Positions 8,781 to 16,376 of a stretch of DNA of 36,232 nucleotides are shown piece by piece. The notes beneath the pieces are model-generated. The model did not search any database, was not told where the DNA came from, and saw nothing but the letters and a program-made list of their open reading frames with translations. The number at the start of each line of letters is the position of its first letter. Within the stretch, counting starts at the first letter, position 1. Both the position numbers and the translations under genes were made by a program. Origin of the DNA: Candidatus Glassbacteria bacterium (GTDB lineage Bacteria > Gemmatimonadota > Glassbacteria > GWA2-58-10); assembly GCA_019456185.1 (NCBI GenBank), contig VRUH01000041.1, forward strand, positions 1 through 36,232, read 5' to 3'.

Positions 8781-9455
8781 TTATTCCTGGTTCAGCTCCA
8801 GGTATTCGTTCTCGTAGAACTTATCCCACAAAGTGATTTCGTATTCCTTGCGTTTAACCGGTTTGGTACTGTCGTCCTTGACCGCCTTCTTACCCAGTTC
8901 CACCATTTTTACCAGCATCCGGAACTTGGCCTGACGCTCGGTAATCTCCTTATCGGCCAGGGCGTGACGGTAGCGGTTGTGGGCCATGCGGAACCAGGCT
9001 TTTTCCTTTTCCGGAGGCATGCCCTCCTCAACCTCCACCTCTTCCACTGATTCATCTTCCTGATTAACCGGCTGCTCCTCAGGTTTCTTTTTCTCCGGCC
9101 CGGTTTTTTCCCCGGCCTCGGCAGGCTTGTCCTCGAGACCGAGGATCATTTCCAGACCTTCGCCCTCGTCGTCCTCGTCGATATGGTACTCCACGGGTCC
9201 GGCGGTCAGCAGCTCGATCACTTTTTCCAGCTGCGGGATGCCGATCCCTTCCCTGACCAGATCGACCAGCAGGTTGAAATCGACTTTTCTGCGGACCAGC
9301 GGCAGGCGGTGGTCGAGGATCAGTTCCTTGCAGCGCAGCTTGCGCTCCCGCTCCAGCCGGTTTTTATGCTGATGGCGGCGCAGCCAGATCCAGCCGGCGA
9401 ACAACAGCAGGACCAAGGCGCCGAATGTCCACATTTCAGTCGTGTCCATTGTCAT
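8781..9455 (-). CDS. Single-pass membrane protein with acidic linker, unknown function
   Basis: A 224-aa protein. I chose ATG 9455 because GGAGGT lies 5 bases upstream. The same frame stays open to 9683, but that extension is Arg/Pro/Ser-rich and overlaps the upstream gene, so it looks non-coding. One transmembrane helix (WTFGALVLLLFAGWIWL, about 9-25) is followed by a basic stop-transfer segment, suggesting a short outside N terminus and a cytoplasmic body. A helical region (about 45-85) leads to a long Glu/Lys/Pro-rich acidic linker (about 90-150) and a helical C-terminal domain (AWFRMAHNRYRHALADKEIT). I do not recognise the family. It overlaps the AAA gene by 20 bases and precedes the FGE-like gene by 10 bases, so it may link the cytoplasmic ATPase to exported partners. 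Confidence 0.72.
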   Translation of the reverse strand: MTMDTTEMWTFGALVLLLFAGWIWLRRHQHKNRLERERKLRCKELILDHRLPLVRRKVDFNLLVDLVREGIGIPQLEKVIELLTAGPVEYHIDEDDEGEGLEMILGLEDKPAEAGEKTGPEKKKPEEQPVNQEDESVEEVEVEEGMPPEKEKAWFRMAHNRYRHALADKEITERQAKFRMLVKMVELGKKAVKDDSTKPVKRKEYEITLWDKFYENEYLELNQE

Positions 9456-11700
9456 CGCCGACCTCCGCGCTCTGGTGGCCCGTGTTGCCGGCCGCCGTAA
9501 CTCCATCGGGCCGCTTGCTCTCGATATAATTGTGCAGCAGTCCGGCCAGCCTGCTTCCGACCTCGGCGTTGAACGGCAGAGTAAGCCGGTATGTGCCCGC
9601 CGCGGACTTAATGACCAGTTGACCCAGCAGCATCGTACCGCTGCCGGAGACGGTATCGGTGGCGATATCCTCCACAACCGCATATTCGAGCCTGTCGGTC
9701 CGGTGGCGGCCCAGTTCGATCAGCAGTGCATCCGAGCCGACTCTTACGCCGCAGCGGGTTGTGTAGTCTTCGTTCTCGCCGCTGGATATGTACTGGACAA
9801 CCGCGGCCCGCCCCAGCCATCGCGGCCTCGGCAGGGCGAGCATCTCCAGGTTGCCGTTATCACCCATCTCGCCTCCGGGCGGAATAAACTTTTCAAGCTT
9901 CAATTCCCGCAGACCATCAAGCAGTTCCTGCTCTGGTTTCGCCGATTCGTCCTCCTCGTCATCTGCCTCACCGGCTGCTCCCATACCACCTTCCTGCTCC
10001 TCGCCGTCGCCATTAAGTTTTTCGCCGCAGTTGGGGCATTCCGGTGTTTCCGGACTCAATTCCAGGCCGCAGAAACTGCACTTGACCGCTGCTGGATCGG
10101 GCTTCTTATTCTCTTCATGAACTTCAACTTCCTCGGCAGTTATCTTCATAGCCGATGGTATCTGCGGAGCCAAACTCAATTCAATAACCTCATCCTCCGC
10201 CGGTTCGTCCTCCCGATCTCCGGTTTCCTCGGCTGCCGGCTGTTCGGTGGCGGCCTCCTGAGGTGTCTCCTGTACCGGAGTTTGAGCGGGGCTCTCATCT
10301 TCTATTATATCGGCTGCCGGCGGCTCCATCGTAAATAATTGGCCGGATACATGCTCTGCCGGCGACTGTTCCTCCTCGGCCGCCCGTGATTCATCCTGAA
10401 CCCTGTCCTCGCCGTCGAGAATAAATCTGAGCGCGCGCTGGAGGTTTGCTCCCGGATCATTATGGCCGCCCTCAGCGAATGATTCCGCTGTTTCCGTATC
10501 CGCCTCCGCGGCTGGGTCATGCTGTTCGGGGGCCGCTTTTTCCGCCGGCTCATCCACAACGGGAACATCAGCAGAATCACCGGGAGCTGAAACATCCTGC
10601 GCTTGAAAATCTTCCTGCACGGTGAACGGCTCTTCGGTGAAAGCGGCGGATTGCGGCATCTCCGCCTCTGTTTCTTCCACCTGCCCCGCTTCGCTTCCCT
10701 CCAGCATCGAATTCCCGCAGTGCGGGCAGAAAGTCGCTTCCGGCTGCACGGTTTCCCCGCAGGAGCGGCATGGGATTGAGTTTTTTTCCGGTTCTGATAT
10801 TACCGGCCGCCGGTTTTCTTCCTTCGAGTTGAACGACGTCAGGAAATGGTAATAGTGATATGTCCCGTCCGTGCGGTTCATGTCGCTGGTGGCCTGGCTG
10901 ACCGAGACGAAATCCACCTGATCGGAAAAGCGGCTGTGGGCGATCACCAGCGAAAGGTCCGCGACCGAGCAGATCACCCTGGGGCAGCCTTTCGAATAGT
11001 TATAGATCCCCACGAACCCGTCCTCACTGAACATCTCGCGTTCCTGAGGATTGCCCGCCATCCTCAGGCGATACCGGATCAGTTCCCTGGTGTCGTCCAT
11101 GTCGAGGTTGCTCAGGAAAAAACGTACGGGCAGGCGCTGGTGGAACTCGGGCATCGCGCGGATGGCCTCATCCAGCGGCTTCTGACCCGAGAAGATAAAC
11201 GTCAGCAGGAAAGCGTCCGAAACACAGAAGTTGAGCAGGATTCGCAGCTCCTGCAGCAGATCGGGACGGTGGCAGAGCATCTGCCCCTCGTCGAGCATCA
11301 CCACGCATTTCTCGCCCTCCTGATGGCGTTTCAGCAGAAAAGCGCGCAGTTCATTGAGCACGATCAGCTTGTCTGTTGTGTTGGAGCCGACTCCCAACTG
11401 GCGGGCGATCTCGCTGACCATCTGGTTGACGGTCAGGGTGGGATGGTCGATAAACACTATCCGGCAGCGGCCATTGTAATAATCGCTCAACTCGCCGCGA
11501 AGCCGGGCCAACAGGCTGGTTTTGCCGTCTCCCGCGTTCTCGCTGACCAGTAATGCCCCACCCTTGTTGGAGACCACGGCGTACTTGAGACGAATCAGCC
11601 CCTCCTGGTGCTGACGGCTCATGTACAACATCTCGGGGTCCGGGGTCAGCGAAAACGGGGGCTTGTTCAAGCCCCAGTATTTAAGATATTCTGGCAGCAT
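9436..11700 (-). CDS. ExeA/GspA-like AAA ATPase with two zinc ribbons and unknown C-terminal domain
   Basis: A 754-aa protein. Residues 1-280 match the ExeA/GspA-type AAA module: the opening YLKYWGLNKPPFSLTPDPEM, a P-loop ENAGDGKTS (54-62), Walker B VVMLDE (133-138), and FIFSGQKPLDEA and LPVRFFLSNLD, typical of this group. The first P-loop glycine is replaced by Glu54. Unlike ExeA there is no transmembrane helix or peptidoglycan-binding domain. Instead a zinc ribbon (Cys311, 314, 325, 328) leads into about 200 residues of Glu/Pro/Ala-rich low-complexity linker. A second zinc ribbon follows (Cys541, 544, 555, 558), then a beta-rich domain (about 620-730) of unknown family. It is the first gene of a minus-strand cassette with the membrane and FGE-like proteins, and lies near the divergent PilB-type gene. 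Role is inferred as a cytoplasmic motor or assembly ATPase. Confidence 0.85.
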   Translation of the reverse strand: MLPEYLKYWGLNKPPFSLTPDPEMLYMSRQHQEGLIRLKYAVVSNKGGALLVSENAGDGKTSLLARLRGELSDYYNGRCRIVFIDHPTLTVNQMVSEIARQLGVGSNTTDKLIVLNELRAFLLKRHQEGEKCVVMLDEGQMLCHRPDLLQELRILLNFCVSDAFLLTFIFSGQKPLDEAIRAMPEFHQRLPVRFFLSNLDMDDTRELIRYRLRMAGNPQEREMFSEDGFVGIYNYSKGCPRVICSVADLSLVIAHSRFSDQVDFVSVSQATSDMNRTDGTYHYYHFLTSFNSKEENRRPVISEPEKNSIPCRSCGETVQPEATFCPHCGNSMLEGSEAGQVEETEAEMPQSAAFTEEPFTVQEDFQAQDVSAPGDSADVPVVDEPAEKAAPEQHDPAAEADTETAESFAEGGHNDPGANLQRALRFILDGEDRVQDESRAAEEEQSPAEHVSGQLFTMEPPAADIIEDESPAQTPVQETPQEAATEQPAAEETGDREDEPAEDEVIELSLAPQIPSAMKITAEEVEVHEENKKPDPAAVKCSFCGLELSPETPECPNCGEKLNGDGEEQEGGMGAAGEADDEEDESAKPEQELLDGLRELKLEKFIPPGGEMGDNGNLEMLALPRPRWLGRAAVVQYISSGENEDYTTRCGVRVGSDALLIELGRHRTDRLEYAVVEDIATDTVSGSGTMLLGQLVIKSAAGTYRLTLPFNAEVGSRLAGLLHNYIESKRPDGVTAAGNTGHQSAEVGDDNGHD

Positions 11701-11782
11701 CGGTTCGCCGTCCGGCAGTCGTCCTTAAGGGACACTGAATCCTAATATTCTGGATTTCAGACAGTTAGTACAACAAATCCAC

Positions 11783-11944
11783 CTATTTTATCCCAGATTG
11801 GCGGCTGCTGTCAAGCGGGCTGTTATCAATCGATTTGCGCATCCGTTCCACGAACTGGCGGTCGCATTCCCGTGAGCGGGTACGCTCTCCCAGCAGTGAA
11901 AACAGGTGGACGCAGGACAACAGGACTTCCGGGCTTGAAGACAT
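11783..11944 (-). CDS. Small hypothetical protein
   Basis: A 53-aa frame opening MSSSPEVLLSCVHLFSLLGE and ending in a charged stretch (RQFVERMRKSIDNS). ATG 11944 has AGGAG about 7 bases upstream (minus strand). The frame stays open to 12121, but longer forms would run through the promoter of the divergent secretion ATPase, so the short form is preferred. No family is recognised and no transmembrane helix is evident. It lies upstream of the AAA gene on the same strand with 82 bases between them and could be co-transcribed with that cassette. It may also be a chance frame. Confidence 0.4.
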   Translation of the reverse strand: MSSSPEVLLSCVHLFSLLGERTRSRECDRQFVERMRKSIDNSPLDSSRQSGIK

Positions 11945-12064
11945 ATTGCACTCCTGAAGAGAGGTTCGGCATGAGATATCCGCAATCTTCATGCCAGTCA
12001 GAGCCGTCGCAACGCTTTTCCGCTTTTTACTGTTCATAGCTGGTGAATGCGTGTCGTTATCTCC

Positions 12065-12093
12065 TTGTCTCAGCCGCTCGCGGGATGTATAAT
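12065..12093 (+). promoter_or_regulatory. Sigma70-type promoter of the GAF-PilB gene
   Basis: TTGTCT (12065-12070), a 17-base spacer and a perfect TATAAT (12088-12093) precede the gene. The predicted start site near 12100 leaves a leader of about 42 bases, which contains GAGG at 12132-12135 before ATG 12142. Confidence 0.7.
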
Positions 12094-12141
12094 TAAACGT
12101 CCGGTCGTATTGCCCAAACAAGTAAAACTATGAGGAATTAG

Positions 12142-14319
12142 ATGAGCGACTCCCCTCTCTCTGTTGCCAGCAGCCAGGTGAAAAGCGCTGCGGATGAGAA
12201 GCAGGTATTGAATAACCTGCTGAAAATCCTGGTATCCAAGCGAGAGATAACCGAAAAGGATCTGGAAACTGTCCTAGAGATCACTATCCAGAAACTGGTG
12301 GAACTGGTCCAGGCCCAGGCGATTACGATTTACACGGTTGGCGACGACAACCTGATCCATTTTACGCATGCCTATTTCAGCGAGATGCTCTACAAGGGCG
12401 ACAAAAAGCTGAAAAGCGCGTTCCAGAAAAAAGCCGACCACCTCCGCAAGCTCAAGCTGAAACGCGGTCAGGGTATCGTGGGCAAGGTGATCGAAACCTC
12501 CGAAACCTATATTTCGCTCGATACGCAGAACGACCCGAATTTCTTCAGCGGAGTTGACAAGGAAACTAATTTCCAGACCAAGAGCATGATCACCGTGCCG
12601 CTGATAACCGACGAGGTGATCGGCGCGGTGCAGATAATCAACAAGAACCCGCCCGATGGTCCCGAGATGTTCAACGAAAAGGACCGCCAGATTCTCGAGG
12701 AAGTCGCCGACTATTCGGCGAAAATCATCCAGAAAGTCCACAAGCCCGAAATCAAGATGACCGACACGGAGCTGGCCTACTACCTCAGCCGGCTCACCGA
12801 TCACGAGTATTTCAAGATCGAGGACGATTTTGTGCCCGACGATAAGCTGATGAACCTCGTGGGCGAAAAGAACCTGAAAAAGTTCCTGATCCTCCCGATC
12901 AAGAAGATCGGTACGCAGTCGGTGGAGATCGCGATCAGCAACCCGGTGGATTTCGAGCGGATCGACAATTTCCGCTGGGCCACCAAGCTCGAAGTTGCTA
13001 AAATCGTGGTCAGCGCCGAGGCGCGGATCAAGAAGGTGATCGACGGGCTGTTCAAGAGCGAAGGCTCGGATATCGACGAGGTGGCCGCGCTGGTGGGCAG
13101 CGAGTACGGCACCGACGACGTGGAATCGGTTCAGCTCGACGAGGATGTCGATGAGGAAAGCACGCCGATCGTCCAGCTCGCCAACCGGATTATCGAGGAC
13201 GCCTACACCCGCGGCGCCAGCGATATCCACGTGGAGCCGTTCGAGAAAGAGGTGCTGGTGCGCTACCGGGAGGACGGTATCTGCCGGGTGGCACTCAAAC
13301 TGCCGCCCAACTCGCTCAGGGCGCTGATCAGCAGGCTCAAGATCATGTCCGGGCTGAATATCGCCGAGCGCCGGCTGCCCCAGGACGGCCGGATCAAGTT
13401 CAAGGAATTCACCCGCACCGGCATCGATATCGACCTTCGCGTGGCAGTGGGTCCGATGGTGTTCGGGGAAAAAGTGGTGATGCGCATCCTGGACAAGACC
13501 AGCACTTCGGTATCGCTGGACAAGATGGGATTCTCCGATTACAACCTCAAAATTTACGAAAAGATGATCAAGAGCCCATACGGCATGATCCTGCACGTGG
13601 GCCCCACCGGAAGCGGTAAAACCACCACTCTCTACGCCGCGCTGAACATGATCAACGATCCGGCGATCAATATCCAGACAGCCGAGGACCCGGTGGAGTA
13701 CCAGCTGTTCGGGATCAACCAGATGCAGATGCGGCGGGAGATCGGCCTTACTTTCTCCGTGGCCCTGCGCTGTTACCTGCGGCAGGACCCCGACGTAATC
13801 CTCGTCGGTGAGATCCGCGACCTCGAAACCGCGGAAATCGCTATCGAGGCCTCGCTGACCGGCCACCTGCTGTTCAGCACCCTGCACACCAACGATGCGC
13901 CCGGCACGGTGACCCGTTTCCTCGATATGGGTATCCAGCCGTTCCTGGTTTCGAGTTCGCTGCTGGTGGTCTGCGCCCAGCGGCTGCTGCGCAGGCTGTG
14001 CCCCAAATGCAAGCAGGAGTACTCTCCCAATGACGAGGAGCTGCAGATGCTCGACGAGTACGCCGACGGGGCCACGCTGTTCAAGGCCAAGGGCTGCGAC
14101 GCCTGTAACGGCAGCGGCTACAAGGGCAGGATCGGCACGCACGAGATCCTGATCATGAACGATGCGATCAAGGAACTGGTGCTCAAGAGCGTTTCCAGCG
14201 ATGAAATCCGTGAAGCCGCGCTGGCAAACGGGATGATCCCGACCTTCAAGGACAGCCTGGGTAAAGCAGCACAGGGGATCACATCCACAGAGGAAGTCAT
14301 GCGGGTGGTGCGGGCCTGA
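12142..14319 (+). CDS. Type IV pilus / type II secretion ATPase (PilB/GspE family) with N-terminal GAF domain
   Basis: A 725-aa hexameric secretion ATPase that should power pilus or pseudopilus assembly at the inner membrane. Residues about 30-200 form a GAF-type sensor domain (GQGIVGKVIETSETY, SMITVPLITDEVIGAVQIIN). About 205-305 resembles the usual N-terminal domain of GspE/PilB (MshEN-like). The ATPase core follows: ASDIHVEP (359-366), Walker A GPTGSGKT (487-494), LRQDPDVILVGEIRD Asp box/Walker B (546-560), His box STLHTND (579-585) and four zinc-binding cysteines (620, 623, 652, 655). Ordinary PilB is about 560-580 aa; the GAF domain accounts for the excess. ATG 12142 follows GAGG at good spacing. 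No pilin, PilC or PilT is nearby, so its machine lies elsewhere or includes the divergent ATPase cassette. GAF domains can bind cyclic nucleotides or other small ligands; the ligand is unknown. Confidence 0.93.
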   Translation: MSDSPLSVASSQVKSAADEKQVLNNLLKILVSKREITEKDLETVLEITIQKLVELVQAQAITIYTVGDDNLIHFTHAYFSEMLYKGDKKLKSAFQKKADHLRKLKLKRGQGIVGKVIETSETYISLDTQNDPNFFSGVDKETNFQTKSMITVPLITDEVIGAVQIINKNPPDGPEMFNEKDRQILEEVADYSAKIIQKVHKPEIKMTDTELAYYLSRLTDHEYFKIEDDFVPDDKLMNLVGEKNLKKFLILPIKKIGTQSVEIAISNPVDFERIDNFRWATKLEVAKIVVSAEARIKKVIDGLFKSEGSDIDEVAALVGSEYGTDDVESVQLDEDVDEESTPIVQLANRIIEDAYTRGASDIHVEPFEKEVLVRYREDGICRVALKLPPNSLRALISRLKIMSGLNIAERRLPQDGRIKFKEFTRTGIDIDLRVAVGPMVFGEKVVMRILDKTSTSVSLDKMGFSDYNLKIYEKMIKSPYGMILHVGPTGSGKTTTLYAALNMINDPAINIQTAEDPVEYQLFGINQMQMRREIGLTFSVALRCYLRQDPDVILVGEIRDLETAEIAIEASLTGHLLFSTLHTNDAPGTVTRFLDMGIQPFLVSSSLLVVCAQRLLRRLCPKCKQEYSPNDEELQMLDEYADGATLFKAKGCDACNGSGYKGRIGTHEILIMNDAIKELVLKSVSSDEIREAALANGMIPTFKDSLGKAAQGITSTEEVMRVVRA

Positions 14320-14361
14320 ACAGGCCCGGAATCCGGTGAGAACAGCAAAGACCGCGTACGC

Positions 14362-15072
14362 TTATTGCCTGGACCTTTCGTCCAGCAGTTGCAGTACGCG
14401 GTTTTCGATTTGCGATGCGACTTCTTCTTTGGGCCGGGCCGAATCGATCACGACAATCCGCTCAGGCTCGATAGACGCTAACCTGAGAAAAGAGTTTCTG
14501 ACTTCTTCGTGAAATTTATCTCCCTCCCGTTCGATCCGGTCAATATTTATGCGCTGATTGTCACTCGGCAGATGCAGCGACAGAGTTACCTGCTCCTCGA
14601 GGATCGCCCTTTCCTTGTTGCTTTTCGGCTCCATCCGTTTAAAGCCCAAGTCCGGGGTCAAATCGAGCAGAAAAGTGATATCTGGACGGGTACCGCTTAT
14701 GGCAAATTCATTGAGCGCTTTGACTGTCTCGAATTCGATCCCTCTTGCCCCACCCTGGTATGCGTATGTGGAGTGGTAGAACCTGTCCGAAATAACAATT
14801 TTTCCCGCCGCCAGATTCGGAATAATTATTTCCTGCACCAGCTGCGCCCTGGCCGCAAGGAACAGCAACAGTTCAGTTTCCTGCGAAAGCTCTTTGTGCT
14901 CTTTCTCCAGAACGATACTTCTGATCCGCCCGCCGATTTTCGTACCGCCAGGGTCGTGAGTCTCGACTACATCGTATCCTTTTGCTTTTAGCTTTTTTCC
15001 CAAAATACCGATCTGCGTACTCTTGCCTACTCCCTCGCCACCCTCGACAGTGATGAAAATGCCTCTTTTCAT
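14362..15072 (-). CDS. tmk: Thymidylate kinase (dTMP kinase)
   Basis: A 236-aa cytoplasmic kinase converting dTMP to dTDP for DNA synthesis. The P-loop GGEGVGKST is at 11-19. DPGGT (40-44) stands where most members have EPGGT, and DRFYHSTYAYQG (96-107) is the TMP-binding motif. The tail of the LID region, DRIEREGDKFHEEVR, is at 178-192. Between the substrate motif LDLTPDLGFKRM and DRIE there are about 25 extra residues (around 148-175) compared with typical members of about 205-215 aa. ATG 15072 fits the conserved KRGIFITVEG start, although GAGGAG is unusually close (2 bases). It is the third gene of thioredoxin, CDP-alcohol transferase, kinase, 27 bases after the second. Confidence 0.93.
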   Translation of the reverse strand: MKRGIFITVEGGEGVGKSTQIGILGKKLKAKGYDVVETHDPGGTKIGGRIRSIVLEKEHKELSQETELLLFLAARAQLVQEIIIPNLAAGKIVISDRFYHSTYAYQGGARGIEFETVKALNEFAISGTRPDITFLLDLTPDLGFKRMEPKSNKERAILEEQVTLSLHLPSDNQRINIDRIEREGDKFHEEVRNSFLRLASIEPERIVVIDSARPKEEVASQIENRVLQLLDERSRQ

Positions 15073-15099
15073 AACTCCTCGATCATACTCAAAGAAAAA

Positions 15100-15711
15100 C
15101 TAATTGTCGTCTTCCAGCGGGATGCCGTGGCCGGCCTTGTACACGTGGACTATCCGCTGGATCATGGTCAGGTTGGATACGATGGCGAGAAACCAGATCA
15201 CGATATAGAGCATCAGGTGTCCCAGGATCGCCCCGAAGCCGAGATAAACTACCCGCTCGGGGCGCTGGAACAGGCCCACGCTGCAGGTGATCCCCAAGGC
15301 CTCGGCTTTCGAGCGGCAATAGCTGACCATCAGCGAACCGATAATCGCGGCGAAGATCACCCAGACCATCTCTATCCGGGCGCTGTCCAGATACAGGTAC
15401 AGCAAGCCCATGTACACTATCATATCCGACAGGCGGTCCATGGTGGAGTCGAAAAACGAGCCGAACTTGCTGCTCGAACCAGTGGCGCGGGCCACCTTGC
15501 CGTCAATGATATCGAAAGTGCCGCTGAAAAGCAGGATAGCCCCGGCCCACTGCACCTCATCGATTGCAAACGCCAGCGCTGCTCCCACGGTAAAGAAGAA
15601 CCCGATCGTGGTCACCAGGTTAGGCGATACGCGGTGGCGGATACAGAAACGAATCAGCGGGCTGATCAGGTCGATGTACCAGTGTATAATCAGCTTAGGA
15701 GTGAATCTCAT
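15100..15711 (-). CDS. CDP-alcohol phosphatidyltransferase (phospholipid synthase family)
   Basis: A 203-aa integral membrane enzyme that transfers a phosphatidyl group from CDP-diacylglycerol to an alcohol. The family signature D-x2-DG-x2-AR-x8-G-x3-D-x3-D is complete in DIIDGKVARATGSSS and KFGSFFDSTMD (about 67-92). Several hydrophobic helices flank it. The segment YCRSKAEALG and QRPER resembles phosphatidylinositol-phosphate synthase-type members more than PgsA for glycerol phosphate, so the acceptor may be inositol phosphate, but this is not certain. The start is 8 bases after the thioredoxin stop and the ribosome binding site is weak (AAGG), consistent with translational coupling. Confidence 0.88.
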   Translation of the reverse strand: MRFTPKLIIHWYIDLISPLIRFCIRHRVSPNLVTTIGFFFTVGAALAFAIDEVQWAGAILLFSGTFDIIDGKVARATGSSSKFGSFFDSTMDRLSDMIVYMGLLYLYLDSARIEMVWVIFAAIIGSLMVSYCRSKAEALGITCSVGLFQRPERVVYLGFGAILGHLMLYIVIWFLAIVSNLTMIQRIVHVYKAGHGIPLEDDN

Positions 15712-15719
15712 CGTCCGGT

Positions 15720-16055
15720 TCAGCCTTCGAGCAGGGCGTCCAGTTTACCTTGCAAGGCGGACTCGCTGACAGCGCCAATCGAGACGTCGGCCGGCTGACC
15801 ATCCTTGAAGAAAATAACCGTGGGAATGCTTCTGATTTCGAACTTCTGCGCCGTCTTGGGGTTTTCGTCCACATCGACCTTGTAAACGGCTACTTTAACG
15901 TCATTTGCGGCGGCGAACGAATCGAGCGCCGGAGCCATGTGCAGACACGGACCGCACCACGGAGCCCAGAAATCGACAACCGTAATCCCGGAGGAATCAG
16001 TCACCTTTTCATCAAAAGAGTCATCACCGACCGGCTGAGGTTTGTTCTCGGCCAT
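15720..16055 (-). CDS. trxA: Thioredoxin
   Basis: A 111-aa thioredoxin, the usual full length, for cytoplasmic disulfide reduction. The active site WCGPC sits at 33-37 in VVDFWAPWCGPCLHMAP, and the cis-proline is in RSIPTVIFF (about 77). The residue after the second active-site cysteine is Leu instead of the usual Lys or Arg, and the N terminus is extended by a few residues; both occur in divergent thioredoxins. ATG 16055 follows AAGGTGG. It is first in a three-gene minus-strand unit with the phospholipid synthase and thymidylate kinase, downstream of a good promoter near 16160. Confidence 0.92.
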   Translation of the reverse strand: MAENKPQPVGDDSFDEKVTDSSGITVVDFWAPWCGPCLHMAPALDSFAAANDVKVAVYKVDVDENPKTAQKFEIRSIPTVIFFKDGQPADVSIGAVSESALQGKLDALLEG

Positions 16056-16376
16056 AACCCACCACCTTTCTGCGGAAATATATACCTGTCACCAAACCCG
16101 GCAAATTGAGCTTGATTATGGATATCCGTGCAAAAACTCGTCCGGAACAGGTTCATATTATAATAAACAGTCCGGTCAAAAGCAATCCTAACCACACCCG
16201 ATTAAGCACTTGCGCCGCTGCGAGCATTGACAAAGATATTCTGTCCCTGTTATGATATAACTACGGGCGGAAAGACATTCAAGGAGTCATAAATTCTATC
16301 CGCGGGCGGGAACAGGAGGGAGCGGGAGCCTTTCGTTATATAAATTTTACTATAACTACACCACAAGTGAAATAAT
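16056..16376. other. Divergent intergenic region, no gene seen
   Basis: This 321-base gap separates thioredoxin (minus) from the NAD synthetase amidase gene (plus). It holds the minus-strand promoter at 16157-16185. Near the plus-strand gene it has an AT-rich stretch (16335-16376) that could contain a promoter, for example TATAAA or TATAAC, but with no clear -35. Otherwise nothing is recognised. Confidence 0.5.
16157..16185 (-). promoter_or_regulatory. Sigma70-type promoter of the thioredoxin operon
   Basis: On the minus strand TTGCTT (16185-16180), a 17-base spacer and a perfect TATAAT (16162-16157) lie about 100 bases upstream of the thioredoxin ATG at 16055. Confidence 0.6.

Noticed and set aside
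9456-9683. N-terminal extension of the single-pass membrane protein frame
   Set aside because: The extension overlaps the AAA gene, has Arg/Pro/Ser-rich noise-like composition and lacks a ribosome binding site, whereas GGAGGT precedes ATG 9455.
12274-14142. Long open frame (622 codons) antisense to the GAF-PilB gene
   Set aside because: It is a shadow of a GC-rich gene whose own frame has unambiguous ATPase motifs; the antisense translation is rich in His, Asp and Leu with no recognisable domain.
14311-14328. Inverted repeat CGGGCCTG-AA-CAGGCCCG over the stop of the GAF-PilB gene as a terminator
   Set aside because: No T-run follows on either strand and half of the stem is coding, so I did not call it a terminator.
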